DNA of 64,000 bases, from the NCBI RefSeq assembly GCF_041381155.1, contig NC_091146.1, positions 62,001-126,000 on the forward strand. The letters are read 5' to 3'. Under the pieces are notes generated by a model. The model did no database searches and was not told the origin of the DNA. It saw only the letters and a program-made list of their open reading frames with translations. The stretch comes from Argopecten irradians. Lineage: Eukaryota; Mollusca; Bivalvia; Pectinida; Pectinidae. Position 1 is the first letter of the stretch. Every line of letters starts with the position of its first letter. Below are positions 34,378 to 46,857 of this stretch, piece by piece. Position numbers and translations under genes: made by a program.

Positions 34378-37300
34378 GTCATCTGACCCGAAGGGTCAGG
34401 ATGACCTATTGTCATCATGCACCGTCCGTCGTCGTGCGCCGTGCGTAAACTTTTTATTCAAACGACTTCTTCTCAATAACCAGAAGGCCCAGGGTACTCA
34501 TATTTGGCCTGTAGGTTGCTGGGATGGAGGGCTACCAAGTTTGTTCAAATGAATGACCTTGACCTTCATTCAAGGTCACAGGGGTCAAAAAGGCTAAAAT
34601 CTTTAAACAACTTCTTCTCAAGAACCAGAAGGCCCAGGGTACTGATATTTGGCCTGTAGGATGCTGGGATGAAGGGCTACCAAGTTTGTTCAAATAAATG
34701 ACCTTGACCTTCATTCAAGGTCACAGGGGTCAAATAGGCTAAAATCCTTTAAACAACTTCTTGTGAATAACTAAGAGGCCTAGAGACCTGATATTAGGCC
34801 TGTGGCATGCTGGGATGAAGGGCTACCAAGTTTGTTCAAATAAATTACCTTGACCTTCATTCAAGGTCACGGGGGTCAAATAGGCTAAAATCTTTAAACA
34901 ACTTCTTCTCAAGAACCAGAAGGCCCAGGGTACTGATATTTGGCCTGTAGGATGCTGGGATGAAGGGCTACCAAGTTTGTTCAAATAAATGACCTTGACC
35001 TTCATTCAAGGTCACCGGGGTCAAATAGGCTAAAATCCTTTAAACAACTTCTTGTGAATAACTAAGAGGCCTAGAGACCTGATATTAGGCCTGTGGCAAG
35101 CTGGGATGAAGGGCTACCAAGTTTGTTCAAATAAATGACCTTGACCTTCATTCAAGGTCACGAGGGTCAAAAAGGCTAAAATCCTTTAAACAACTTCTTG
35201 TGAATAACTAAGAGGCCTAGAGACCTGATATTAGGCCTGTGGCATGCTGGGATAAAGGGCTACCAAGTTTGTTCAAATGAATGACCTTGATCTTCATTCA
35301 AGGTCACAGGGGTCAAATAGGCTAAAATCTTTAAACAACTTCTTCTCAAGAACCAGAAGGCCCAGGGTACTGATATTTGGCCTGTAGGATGCTGGGATGA
35401 AGGGCTACCAAGTTTGTTCAAATAAATGACCTTGACCTTCATTCAAGGTCACAGGGGTCAAATAGGCTAAAATCCTTTAAACAACTTCTTGTGAATAACT
35501 AAGAGGCCTAGAGACCTGATATTAGGCCTGTGGCATGCTGGGATAAAGGGCTACCAAGTTTGTTCAAATGAATGACCTTGATCTTCATTCAAGGTCACAG
35601 GGGTCAAATAGGCTAAAATCTTTAAACAACTTCTTCTCAAGAACCAGAAGGCCCAGGGTACTGATATTTGGCCTGTAGGATGCTGGGATGAAGGGCTACC
35701 AAGTTTGTTCAAATAAATGACCTTGACCTTCATTCAAGGTCACAGGGGTCAAAAAGGCTAAAATCTTTAAACAACTTCTTCTCAAGAACCAGAAGGCCCA
35801 GGGTACTGATATTTGGCCTGTAGGATGCTGGGATGAAGGGCTACCAAGTTTGTTCAAATAAATGACCTTGACCTTCATTCAAGGTCACCGGGGTCAAATA
35901 GGCTAAAATCCTTTAAACAACTTCTTGTGAATAACTAAGAGGCCTAGAGACCTGATATTAGGCCTGTGGCATGCTGGGATGAAGGGCTACCAAGTTTGTT
36001 CAAATAAATGACCTTGACCTTCATTCAAGGTCACGAGGGTCAAAAAGGCTAAAATCTTTAAACAACTTCTTCTCAAGAACCAGAAGGCCCAGGGTACTGA
36101 TATTTGGCCTGTAGGATGCTGGGATGAAGGGCTACCAAGTTTGTTCAAATAAATGACCTTGACCTTCATTCAAGGTCACAGGGGTCAAATAGGCTAAAAT
36201 CCTTTAAACAACTTCTTGTGAATAACTAAGAGGCCTAGAGACCTGATATTAGGCCTGTGGCATGCTGGGATGAAGGGCTACCAAGTTTGTTCAAATAAAT
36301 GACCTTAACCTTCATTCAAGGTCACGAGGGTCAGAAAGGCTAAAATATTTAAACAACTTCTTCTCAAGAACCAGAAGGCCCAGGGTACTGATATTTGGCC
36401 TGTAGGATGCTGGGATGAAGGTTTGTTCAAATAAATGATCTTGACCTTCATTCAAGGTCACAGGGGTCAAATAGGCTAAAATCCTTTAAACAACTTCTTG
36501 TGAATAACTAAGAGGCCTAGAGACCTGATATTAGGCCTGTGGCATGCTGGGATGAAGGGCTACCAAGTTTGTTCAAATAAATGACCTTGACCTTCATTCA
36601 AGGTCACGAGGGTCAAATAGGCTAAAATCTTTAAACGACTTCTTCTGAAGAACCAGAAGGCCCAGGGTACTTATATTGGGCCTGTGACATGCTTGGATGA
36701 AGGGCTACCAAGTTTGTTCAAATGAATGACCTTAACCTTCATTCAAGGTCACGGGGGTCAAAAAGGCTAAAATATTTAAATGACTTTTTCTCAAGAACGA
36801 GAAGGCCCAGGGTACTGATATTTGGCCTGTAGGATGCTGGGATGAAGGGCTACCAAGTTTGTTCAAATAAATGACCTTGACCTTCATTCAAGGTCACAGG
36901 GGTCAAATAAGGCTAAAATCATTTAATCAAATTCTTGTGAATAACGAAGAGGCCTAGAGACCTGATATTAGGCCTGTGGCATGCTGGGATAAAGGGCTAC
37001 CAAGTTTGTTCAAATGAATGACCTTGATCTTCATTCAAGGTCACAGGGGTCAAATAGGCTAAAATCTTTAAATGACTTCTTCTTAAGAACCAGAAGGCCC
37101 AGGGTACTGATATTGGGCATGTAGCATGCTTGGATGAAGGGCTATCAAGTTTATTCAAATGAATGACCTTGATCTTCATTTAAGGTCACGGGCGGCAAAT
37201 AGACTAAAATCTTTAAATGACGTCTTCTCAAGAACCAGAAGGCCCAGGGTACTGATATTGAGCATGTGGCATGCTGGTAGCATGCTGGGATGAAGGGCTA

Positions 37301-37432
37301 CCAAGTTTGTTCAAATGAATTACCTTGACCTTCAATCAAGGTCACAGAGGTCAAATAGGCTAAAATCTTTAAACGACTATGTTGTATTGTACTAATAGTC
37401 AGATGACCGTTAAGGCCCATGGGCCTCTTGTT
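34378..37432 (+). repeat. ~145-base tandem repeat, about 20 units in an A-B dimer pattern
   Basis: The block starts aggtcatctgacccgaaggg, contains about 20 units and ends aggcccatgggcctcttgtt. Type A units read cttctcaagaaccagaaggc and type B units cttgtgaataactaagaggc. Over much of the array A and B alternate, giving a ~291-base higher-order unit. Flanking bases (gcgattttt on the left, aggacttacc on the right) are the two halves of a Pearl core, so the block interrupts it. Confidence 0.85.
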
Positions 37433-39165
37433 AGGACTTACCTCTATTTCCCTTATCGGGCCCCGCCCCTCCTGCCCTCCGGGGGTCAGATCCAAAATTT
37501 ATACAAGTTCTGGTCCCCTTCCCCCAAGGATGTTTCTGGCCAAATTTGGTTACAATCCATGCAGAACTCTAGGACAAGTAGCGATTTATAGGATTTACCT
37601 CTATTTCCCCTATTGGGCCCCGCGCCTCCTGCCCCCGGGGGGGTCAGAGCCAAAATTTTATACAAGTTCTGTTCCCCTTCCCCCAAGGATGTTTCTGGCC
37701 AAATTTGGTTACAATCCATGCAGAACTCTAGGACAAGTAGCGATTTATAGAATTTACCTCTATTTCCCCTATTGGGCCCTGCCCCTCCTGCCCCCTTGGG
37801 GTCAGAGCCAAAATTTATACAAGTTCTGTTCCTTTCCTCCAAGGATGTTTCTGGCCAAATTTGGTTACAATCCATGCAGAACTCTAGGACAAGTAGCGAT
37901 TTATAGGATTTACCTCTATTTCCCCTATTGGGCCCCGCCCCTCCTGCCCCCGGGGGGGTCAGAGCCAAAATTTATACAAGTTCTGGTCCCCTTCCCCCAA
38001 GGATGTTTCTGGCCAAATTTGGTTACAATCCATGCAGAACTCTAGGACAAGTAGCGATTTATAGGATTTACCTTTATTTCCCCTATTGGGCCCCGCCCCT
38101 CCTGCCCCCTTGGGGTCAGAGCCAAAATTTATTACAAGTTCTGTTCCCCTTCCCCCAAGGATGTTTCTGGCCAAATTTGGTTACAATCCATGCAGAACTC
38201 TAGGACAAGTAGCGATTTATAGGATTTACCTCCATTTCCCCTATTGGGCCCCGCCCCTCCTGCCCCCGAGGGGTCAGAGCCAAAATTTATACAAGTTCTG
38301 TTCCCCTTCCCCCAAGGATGTTTCTGGCCAAAATTTGGTTACAATCCATGCAGAACTCTAGGACAAGTAGCGATTTATAGGATTTACCTCTATTTCCCCT
38401 ATTGGGCCCCCACCCCTCCTGCCCCCGGGGGGTCAGAGCCAAAATTTATACAAGTTCTGTTGCCCTTCCCCCAAGGATGTTTCTGGCCAAAATTGGTTTA
38501 CAATCCATGCAGAACTCTAGGACAAGTAGCGATTTATAGGATTTACCTCCATTTCCCCTATTGGGCCCCGCCCCTCCTGCCCCTTGGGGTCAGAGCCAAA
38601 ATTTATACAAGTTCTGTTCCCCTTCCCCCAAGGATGTTTCCGGCCAAATTTGGTTACAATCCATGCAGAACTCTAGGACAAGTAGCGATTTATAGGATTT
38701 ACCTTTATTTCCCCTATTGGGCCCCACCCCTCCTGCCCCCGGGGGGTCAGAGCCAAAATTTATACAAGTTCTGTTCCCCTTCCCCCAAGGATGTTTCTGG
38801 CCAAATTTGGTTACAATGCATGCAGAACTCTAGGACAAGTAGCGATTTATAGGATTTACCTTTATTTCCCCTATTGGGCCCCGCCCCTCCTGCCCCCTTG
38901 GGGTCAGAGCCAAAATTTATACAAGTTCTGTTCCCCTTCCCCCAAGGATGTTTCTGGCCAAATTTGGTTACAATCCATGCAGAACTCTAGGACAAGTAGC
39001 GATTTATAGGATTTACCTCTATTTCCCCTATTGGGCCCGGCCCCTCCTGCCCCCGGGGGGTCAGAGCCAAAATTTATACAAGTTCTGTTCCCCTTCCCCC
39101 AAGGATGTTTGTGGCCAAATTTGGTTACAATCCATCCAGAACTCTATGACTAGTAGCAATTTAAA
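37433..39165 (+). repeat. ~157-base Pearl core repeat, 11 units
   Basis: Units run aggatttacctctatttccc, attgggccccgcccctcctg, caagttctgttccccttccc, ccaaggatgtttctggccaa and gacaagtagcgatttat. Copies are highly similar and GC-rich in the middle. The open frames across them have no stop simply because 157-base periodicity is shared; they are not genes. Confidence 0.9.
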
Positions 39166-39173
39166 GGAAATGT

Positions 39174-39252
39174 TGACGGACGGACGGACAGACGGACGAC
39201 GGACGCCGCGCCATGACATAAGCTCACCGGCCCTTCGGGCCAGGTGAGCTAA
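39174..39252 (+). repeat. ACGG microsatellite and terminal hairpin of the Pearl-like element
   Basis: A gacggacggacagacggacg run is followed by ccgcgccatgacat and a 30-base hairpin (39221-39250) whose arms are agctcacc and ggtgagct with a GC-rich inner stem. The CTAA at the end fits a Helitron-type CTRR terminus. Confidence 0.7.
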
Positions 39253-39865
39253 AAATTGTATCATACTTTTCAGTGGAAATACATTTCATTAATTCAACAG
39301 AAAAATACTTTCCTTGAATTTGAATTAAAGGAACCAATCCATGAACAAAACATGCATCTACAATTTTCAATAAAAGGGAAACAAAATATTACCACAAGAA
39401 TGTAACATCTGTAAAATCTTCACTAGAGGATTCAAATAGGTGTTCATATTTGGTTATTCAACTTGGCAATGCAGATAGCACGGTATCAAGTATTTGCGAC
39501 TGAACCTGAAATTCAATTGAAATTCATTACTGATGATCATTGATCAATATAATACCATGAAAAAAAATCTTTCAAAGAAATCAAAAGAAATAATATAAAC
39601 TACAAAAACTTTAATATATACCAGGTAAGTATATAATGAAAGCAACAATGTTTGATGACACTGTTTATTTCACATCAATCGAATACCTATAACTAGAAAG
39701 AGGTGGTGTCAACTGTAATTTGCAGCTGATGTGTCAATTGAATGTCATACATGTAAATTTACTGCCACATTCCAGTAATAGCAATTATAGACAGGAAACA
39801 AGTTTTAAAAATAATCTGTTATACATAAGGTTTCCTGCAGAGCATACTACATATATATAAAACAC
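39253..39865. other. AT-rich spacer
   Basis: No gene seen and no repeat I can name. Confidence 0.4.
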
Positions 39866-39867
39866 AC

Positions 39868-40049
39868 ACTCCAGGTATATAGGTGTCAAGGAGGGTGCCA
39901 ACCCTCCCCTCTGGGGCTAAAGGGAAGTTTGAACTCCCACTGTGACCATATGACACATATACACACTCCAGGTATTAAGATGTCAAGGAAGGTGCCACCC
40001 CCTGAAGCTGAAGGTGAAGTTTGAACCCTCACTGTGCACATACAGGAAG
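39868..40049. repeat. Two ~95-base direct repeats
   Basis: cacactccaggtatataggt and cacactccaggtattaagat each lead into gtcaagga(g/a)ggtgcca, a GC-rich middle, aagtttgaac and ccactgtg. The two diverged copies lie directly before the left terminus of the RecQ/DUF6589 element. Confidence 0.75.
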
Positions 40050-40052
40050 TCT

Positions 40053-40121
40053 GCCCAATCGGATCCCCTCGGAGAAATTTCCGGTAATCTTCGGAAATAT
40101 AACACCTCGGGAGTGTGTGCC
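40053..40121 (+). repeat. Left terminal inverted repeat of the RecQ/DUF6589 element
   Basis: The pairing with the right end covers CAATCG, CTCGGAG, AATTTCC and then, without a gap once the SINE is disregarded, ATCTTCGGAAATATA and CACCTCG. About three quarters of positions agree by eye. Confidence 0.7.
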
Positions 40122-40200
40122 GAAGCCGCCATGCCGTGAATCACGACATAGTTCGAAAACCCTCGGACTTTATTAATCTAGATGTTCCGAAAAGACAAAT

Positions 40201-42660
40201 ATGGCTGCCTTTAATCAATGTTTAGAATTTGCGAAAGGACAGCTTGGAATAACTTATGAATTGAAGGAAAAGCAGATTGAGACACTGAAATATGCTTTTG
40301 ATTTGAGAGACTGTATATCTGTCCTGCCAACTGGGTATGGGAAAAGTCTTATTTTTCAACTTTTGCCAGCATTTATGCAGAAAAAACATGGCATGGGACA
40401 GCGCTATGATTACTTTCATTGTAACGCCGCTTAACTCTATTATGGAAGACCAAGTGATGAGCCTTCAGAAAGTGGGAATCAATGCATGTTTCTTAGATTA
40501 TGATGGAAAGAAGGGGACTCGATATAATTTTAGTTCACAAGTAAGTGATGATGAGGAAGGACCTGATGATGTTGATGATAACGAAGGTTCTATTATTGCA
40601 AAGGATGTGAACATAATGGATGTATTGAAGGGGAAATACCAGCTGATTTATGCCCACCCAGAGACCCTTGTTAAGAGTAAGAGAGTTACCAGCATGTTGA
40701 GGTCAAAACTTTACCAGGAGAAGACTGGTGCAGTTGTTATTGATGAAGTCCACATGGTGACAGAATGGTATGTACCCTTTACTATACATAGGCCTATATG
40801 TTAGAAATTATTAATTTATTAGTCAAAACTTATATGTTGTGTAGCTACATGTATAAAGGTGCAGCACTGCTGAAGTAATGTCAAGGAGAAATTTGAAAAA
40901 TATCATTTGATAATCATATGAAAAGTATTCAATTTGATTGAAAATATTTTACATATATTTCCTCAAGATTGTATGGGTTTATAATTATCATATAAATGGA
41001 AGCAGAGTTACTTGTTACTTATGTAATGCATCATTGATTACTGTTAACTTACCTTATAAAAATAGTACAAAAATAAGTCACAGGAGCATAAATATATATT
41101 TAGTGGTTGTTGTTAATTATTATTTAGATTATTGTCAATCTCAAAATATCAATCATTGAAATTAAAGGGACAATTCACTCAGGCTAATTCTTTTACAAAA
41201 GCGTGAAGCAAAATATGGCATAAATGTATTGTCCTACATTTCTTATGAAACATATAACATGAAATATTGACAAATTCCACGTCATTGTTTAGTATTTTGA
41301 TTACTATCGTTGAAATATCAAATCGTTGATCAATACGATTAAGCAGGTACAATATGGACGCTGTACCCATACCCAAGCCAAAGTCACACACGTTAAACAA
41401 ATAAACTACATAACCACTGAGAAGGTGTTAAAATGATTTTTATGCAAGACAATTCACCTAATAAGGTAAACACACTACTCTCAGAGCAATTTGAGCAGTT
41501 CTCGACAAAAGTTGCATTACTCTACGAGCAAGGGACTGGGTTCGGCATACAAGAAGTTCGACCACAATGTGTAATGGCGGACAGCGAGCGAGTTTGAACA
41601 TCTACACACATGTCACAACCATGGGGTTTTCAGGCATATTACAGTAAAACCGACTGATCTGATTTACATTAGAACTGGATTTTTCCCGATATATGTACAC
41701 ATTTTAATGTTCTCTTAGACTGAATTGTCCCTTTAAGTTTTAAGTGGCCATGGGTAGAATGACTCAGTGATACATATCTTTTTTTACTTTTAGTTTCTGA
41801 TTTATTTTTCAGATTCCAAAATATAGCTATTATTTTTTCTTTCCAGGGGTGAAGGATTCAGACCTGCATTTAAAGAGTTGGGAGAGCTGACATGTATCCT
41901 TCCCCATGTAGCACACTTAGCATTGACAGCAACAGCAACTTCTTCTAGAATAGCAGCATTAAGTGAAATTCTGATGTACAAGAACCTTGCAGTAGTGAAG
42001 GTAAACCCAGATCGACCAAATATTTACATAGGTATTCAAACAAGACTCCCCAATAACAGGAAATTTGAGAAATATGATGAGATCTTAAAACCAACAATTG
42101 CAGAATTAGAACAAAAGCTGGATAAGTTTTCATTGACTATTATGTATGTGGAAAACCTGGAAGCCCTGGGATATTTCTACAGATACAGCTCACATCACCT
42201 AGGAGAAAAGCAATATTCACCTGTTGGAGCTACATTGCCAGAAAATAGGATCATAGCACAGTACCACAAAGACTACACAAAAGACATGAAGAAATTTATA
42301 GTGAGTGAGCTTTCCAAGGAAACTTCAAAAATCAGACTTGTTTTCGCAACTGTTGCATTAGGAATGGGATTAAATGCACCATCCATTGAACGTATTGTTC
42401 ACTGCAGACCACCAACAACATTGGAAAGCTACTTTCAGGAGATAGGGAGAGCAGGCAGAAAAGGTCAACCTGCAGAAGCAATACTACACTACAATAATAA
42501 TGATCTTGCAAAGTCTCGAAAAGGCTTAACTCAAGAAATGATAGATTTTTGTCGAAATGAGAGCACCTGTCTGAGACATCAACTAATTAAATACTTTGGT
42601 TATGATGAAGTTTTGTGCAATGACAGAAACAATTGTTGTAGTAATTGTAGGTGGAATTAA
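40201..42660 (+). CDS. RecQ-family DNA helicase of the AcademH-like element, one intron
   Basis: Exons 40201-40767 and 41847-42660 join at gtatgt / tttccag with matching phase (the Trp codon is split). Helicase motifs in order: Q-motif region YELKEKQIETLKYAF; motif I PTGYGKSL; Ia VTPLNSIMEDQV; II IDEVHMVTEW; III LTATATS; V RLVFATVALGMGLNAP; VI QEIGRAGRKG. The C-terminal CRNESTC ... CNDRNNCCSNC fits the RecQ zinc-binding element. At ~460 residues it has the core and zinc element but no HRDC. An apparent one-base frameshift lies at about 40390-40410, between LLPAFMQKK and ITFIVTPLN, so this copy is probably inactive unless it is a sequence error. RecQ proteins unwind DNA 3' to 5' using ATP; here a role in transposition of the host element is inferred. 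Confidence 0.85.
41166..41732. mobile_element. MITE with TTAA flanks in the helicase intron
   Basis: Left end AGGGACAATTCACTCAGGCT, right end in reverse AGGGACAATTCAGTCTAAGA. TTAA lies at 41162-41165 and 41733-41736, a piggyBac-type target duplication, although a TA duplication cannot be excluded. 567 bases, no ORF of note. It sits within the intron and so does not touch coding sequence. Confidence 0.75.
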
Positions 42661-42712
42661 AACTAAAATATAAACCATTGCAGATATTCTGTTAAATTTA
42701 AGCTTCAAAATG

Positions 42713-42955
42713 GTCATCATGTCAGTGTGGTAGGTGGCGTGCTCACCCGTGATAGTCTTCTGTATGTACTGTCATTTCGTGTCATTTGTCATCATGTCCC
42801 TGTGTCAGTGTGGTATGGAGTACTGCCGCTCACCCATGATATAGTCTTCTGTATGTGTTGTCATTTCCATGTCCCTGTGTCAGTGTGGTAGGTGGCGTGC
42901 TGCCGCTCACCCCTAATATAGTCTTCTGTGCTGTCATTCCATGTCACTTTTGCTC
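42713..42955 (-). repeat. Short inverted array of the 77-bp satellite
   Basis: About three degraded units (gtgtcagtgtggtaggtggc, gctgccgctcacccctaata) starting about 50 bases after the helicase stop codon. They are the reverse complement of the main array at 46.86-49.93 kb. Confidence 0.85.
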
Positions 42956-45900
42956 GGATTGTGTCAAGAATACTTTGTTTTTGAGGGTTATTTTCTCTAC
43001 TACATTTGACTTGTGTACTTATGGACAGGTATGGTTATTCAGTGATTGATAATGTAGCTGATATATATAAACAAGAAGCATCTGAAATGTAGATATACAT
43101 GGCTTTTTCTCACTGCTTTGGGAATGGGGCCTGTGGCTTTGAATTTGGGGAAATGGTGCACAAAAACCAAGATTTGGGAAAACTATAAAATATGAAATCA
43201 AGCATTACAATTAAAAATTTTTATTTCCAGTGTAGTTTATATACTTTTTGAAGCCAATTTACAAATATTTAAAGCCTTAACCAACTAAGTTCATGCAATA
43301 TTTTGGACAGTTTTCAAGAAACTTTGATTTTGGGAAATTTTAGGGTTGAATTGGAAAAAATTAACAGGTTTTGCCATGGGGAATGGGGCTGATTTTCGGC
43401 CCCAAATCATGCTGGAAAAAAGCCCTGATATAGGTCAAAAGATGAAATAAAGGTCAAATTGACCTTGTCTTGATCCGCAAAAGGCCATGTCACCTGACTT
43501 AACTTATATTCCATGTGCATCTGTCAAGAGCATACATGGCCAGAAATTACTCCGGGATGTCGCATTTGTGTATGTAATATGATTAATTTTCTCAAAATTT
43601 ACGTTTTCTTATTTGATGCATTTTTAAAATTTGTGGTACATATATATTAAACCATACAGTACAACTGCACAAGTTTGTTCAGTCCCGAGACTCTTTGTGT
43701 ATTATTAATTATACTATTCTCTTTTACCACATAATCCGCCTGATGTCCAGTGATTTTGCCCGTGTAATATTTTTGCATATGTCACTAGAGTAACATGACC
43801 TAGAGCGATTTTCATTGGCTGGAAATTCATTGTGATGTCAGACAGAAACAATAAAATGACGTCAAGATTACAAGGACGTGGAACAAAATGGCAGCCTCTG
43901 CTGGATTTTCGGGGTACATTTTGACTTGAAATTCTTTGTTATGTAGGTATTTGTAGATATGTGATGAAAAGAATCTTAAATTTGTCTTCCTTTCATATGA
44001 TACCGATACTCTTGCCAAGGCTTGCAAAAATAAAAACTTCTTAGACTCGTTTCTGAAAATCTCATGAAATGAATACTCATGTAAGGTCCTATATATATTT
44101 ATATACTTTTTTGTCACATATAATGAAATTCTGAAAATATAAGTCTTTTCATTCTCTAAATTTTTGTTAAATCTTGAATATTTGAGCGTGCCAGTGCACA
44201 AGCTATTAGAAGCTATCTAGGTATAGCGATTGTAATGTCATGTTTTTTTTTTTAGTAATTTGTACCCATAAAATAATGACATAACAATTGATACATAGAG
44301 GTACCGGCTGTATCCCTGAATGCCTATACATTTTAAAAACATATACCAGCAAGTATGTTATTACAACGATTATAGTCTGTTACCCATTAAGGTAACTTTA
44401 CCTGTATGAGATCTACCTATACCTGCAAGGGAAATCAGGAATGAAATTGGGATTTTTTCTAAAATGATTTTTGTGTTATCAAGGAAAATTATGACAAATG
44501 AAAAGATTTGAACCGGGCCATACTTTCAATTTATGAATAAACATGACATTAGTTATACTTTTTTTAATCTGAATTTAAGGATAATCGGAACCTGGAAACT
44601 GCCCCACATGGGATTTGAACTTGCAAAACCAGAGGTGAAGGACTTGTGAATATATATAGAGAAATCTTGACAACTCATATCAGTTAAATGTTGTATGGTG
44701 TAAACCAAAACAATGGTCAAATCTCTTTTTTTCCCCCACTGAATTTCATTAAGGTATGGAAATGTTATTTTTACATGACACTATGCAAAGAAGCATATTC
44801 TTTGAATGAATCACTAGAAATAGGAAAGTTATATTTCAGTCCGACGACTGTCAAGGCACATCAACTTTTTTTCCTAGTCAATTCAATGCACCGGTTGCCG
44901 GTTTGCACAAACTTTTCATTGTAAGAAACTTGTTTTCAATAAGTAATTGGCTCATGATCAGGGTATTGGTATTGAGTCTGTAGCATGCTGGTGTAAAGGA
45001 CTACAAATTAAGTTTGTTCAAATCCATGACCTTAGCTTTAATTCAAGGTCTTAGGGATCAAATAGACTAAATTGTTATGTAACGTCTTGTCAGTCCTTGA
45101 GACCAAATATAGGGTACATTGTTTGTGTATTTAATATGTTGGATTAAAGGACTACTCTATGTCTCTGAGGTCAAATACATGTATAGAAAATAATCTTTGT
45201 ATTCGGACATTGGGACTTAAGCATGCTGGATGAAGCACTTCAAATTTGTTCACTAGAATGACCTTGACCAACTTGGTTAAATATATTGTATGCAACAAGT
45301 TCACCTGAAAAGTTCTTAAGCATACACTGTCATAATTAAAGAAAAGGAGAGCATTTTTAGTCAATTTATTTTTAGTGTTTTGTATTTAATCATTTTTTTT
45401 TTCTATTACTGTGTGGTACTTCTACTTGTTTTGTGGTCAGATTACTGCTTAGGCCCATTGGACCTATTGTTTTGATTGACTGTTACATACGTAACTAGTT
45501 CAATAATTTATTAAAAGTAATAACATTTCTCAAATTTGGAGTCTTCATACTGATTATACTGGCAAAATAAAAGCAGTTGAAATGGACATTTGATATTTTC
45601 AATGTCTGTAGGAGTAGTATTCAACTGTTCTTCTCCAGGAACTCTCAAAATATCACAAGAATACATTTTGTACATGATAACTGTTCATGTTTTAAAGATA
45701 ATGATATAGCTTTAAAGGCACACTACCATTCCTAAACAGGTTTTTAGTTTTAAATTTATAGGAATGTAAAGCGAGATTGTTGTAGAGTCACAAAATTTAT
45801 CAGCTTACTGTTAATATAAAAATATACTTATCATCACCTTCTGAACAACTTAACTAAAATAGATTAAATATTAATTTTCATAACGCGAGTCGTCTTATGT

Positions 45901-46857
45901 TTCCCGTTGTGTTTCCTAATGTGTTAGTTGACTATCACTGTGCCAGAATGCAACACAGCGAAATGAATCTTCACTGATTATGCAGGTGTGTGTGTGTTTT
46001 TATGAAGCTATAGAGAAATGTTTATCCTCAAGCACAGTTTTCAGACACTTTTCATTTATCTGTTTACTTGGAGTGATATAAAGCGAATGGTTTTGGAATT
46101 AGCTTCAGTTTCCTATTTTCTTAACATTCTATCTGTAATATACCCCCAAAAGCATAAATTAGTCTTTTAATATCATTACACTATACGACAACCTCAAAAT
46201 TATTTATATGAAATGCAAATGTATAACATAGGCTTATATTGACACTTATTTCATGTAGTAAAAAAGAAAAGGAAAAAATAAACAAAGTTGTCAGTGCATA
46301 ACTGTATTTCACTTTGTTGGTCATAGAATGAGATAGCACAAATTAATTTTATTCTCATTAATCATAAGCCAATCGATTTGAGAAATCGGGCCAGCTGCAT
46401 TCTTAAATGAAGGGTTCTACATTAACTCAATGGAATTACCTTGAATTTCATTGAAGGTCAAATACATGTGTATGTGGCTTCTTTCTATTAATTAAGAAGT
46501 ACACAAAATACTGATACTAATGCGCCTGTGGAATGTTGGGATGATATATGCTTCATTCAAAGTCACCAGAGTCAAATATACATGTTCCCAGGCTATGTAT
46601 ACGTATTGGTAATTGGATTGCAGGCACTTCAGTTTAATTGAAAAGTTATGCTAAGATCTACAAAAATGACTTTTGCAATGACCAAGAGACATAATACTTA
46701 GTATTCAGTGGAATATTTATCATAATGACATTAACCTCATTCACATGAAGGTTACATATATAGGATTACAAATGATGTAAATCATCATGCAATCAGCAGA
46801 CCTTGTTCAAGGGTTAGAAAAAGCATACATGTACAAATGTTATTTAATGACTCCACA
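42956..46857. other. AT-rich central spacer of the RecQ/DUF6589 element
   Basis: No convincing gene. It contains a third copy of the terminal motif at 43542-43566 (gaaattactccgggatgtcg), diverged copies of the 145-base dispersed repeat at about 44940-45475 and 46380-46600 (ending taggcccattggacctattg, compare 37.4 kb), and a SINE-like scrap at about 44590-44640. A conspicuous aaaATGGCAGCCTCTGC at 43886-43902 resembles the gene-start motif of this element but opens only a short frame. Confidence 0.5.

Larger units (their letters stand above)
34126..39252 (+). mobile_element. Pearl/Helitron-like non-autonomous element with expanded arrays
   Basis: Left end acaagaggcccagagggcct, also seen at 63788. 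It contains a ~157-base core repeat, a gacggacgga-type tetranucleotide microsatellite (39174-39206) and a right end with a strong hairpin (agctcaccggcccttcgggc through 39250) followed by CTAA. Tandem cores plus an ACGG microsatellite plus a hairpin terminus match the Pearl elements of bivalves, now viewed as non-autonomous Helitrons. No ORF is credible: the periodic ORFs are by-products of the repeats. A second repeat array has been inserted or expanded inside the core. Confidence 0.8.

Noticed and set aside
34532-39264. Many ORFs of 60-200 codons with repeating peptides
   Set aside because: They follow the 145- and 157-base periods, occur on both strands and show no conserved domain; they are by-products of tandem repeats.
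43886-43930. New gene start MAASAGFSG
   Set aside because: Good start context, but the frame stops after about a dozen codons and no linked downstream exon was seen.
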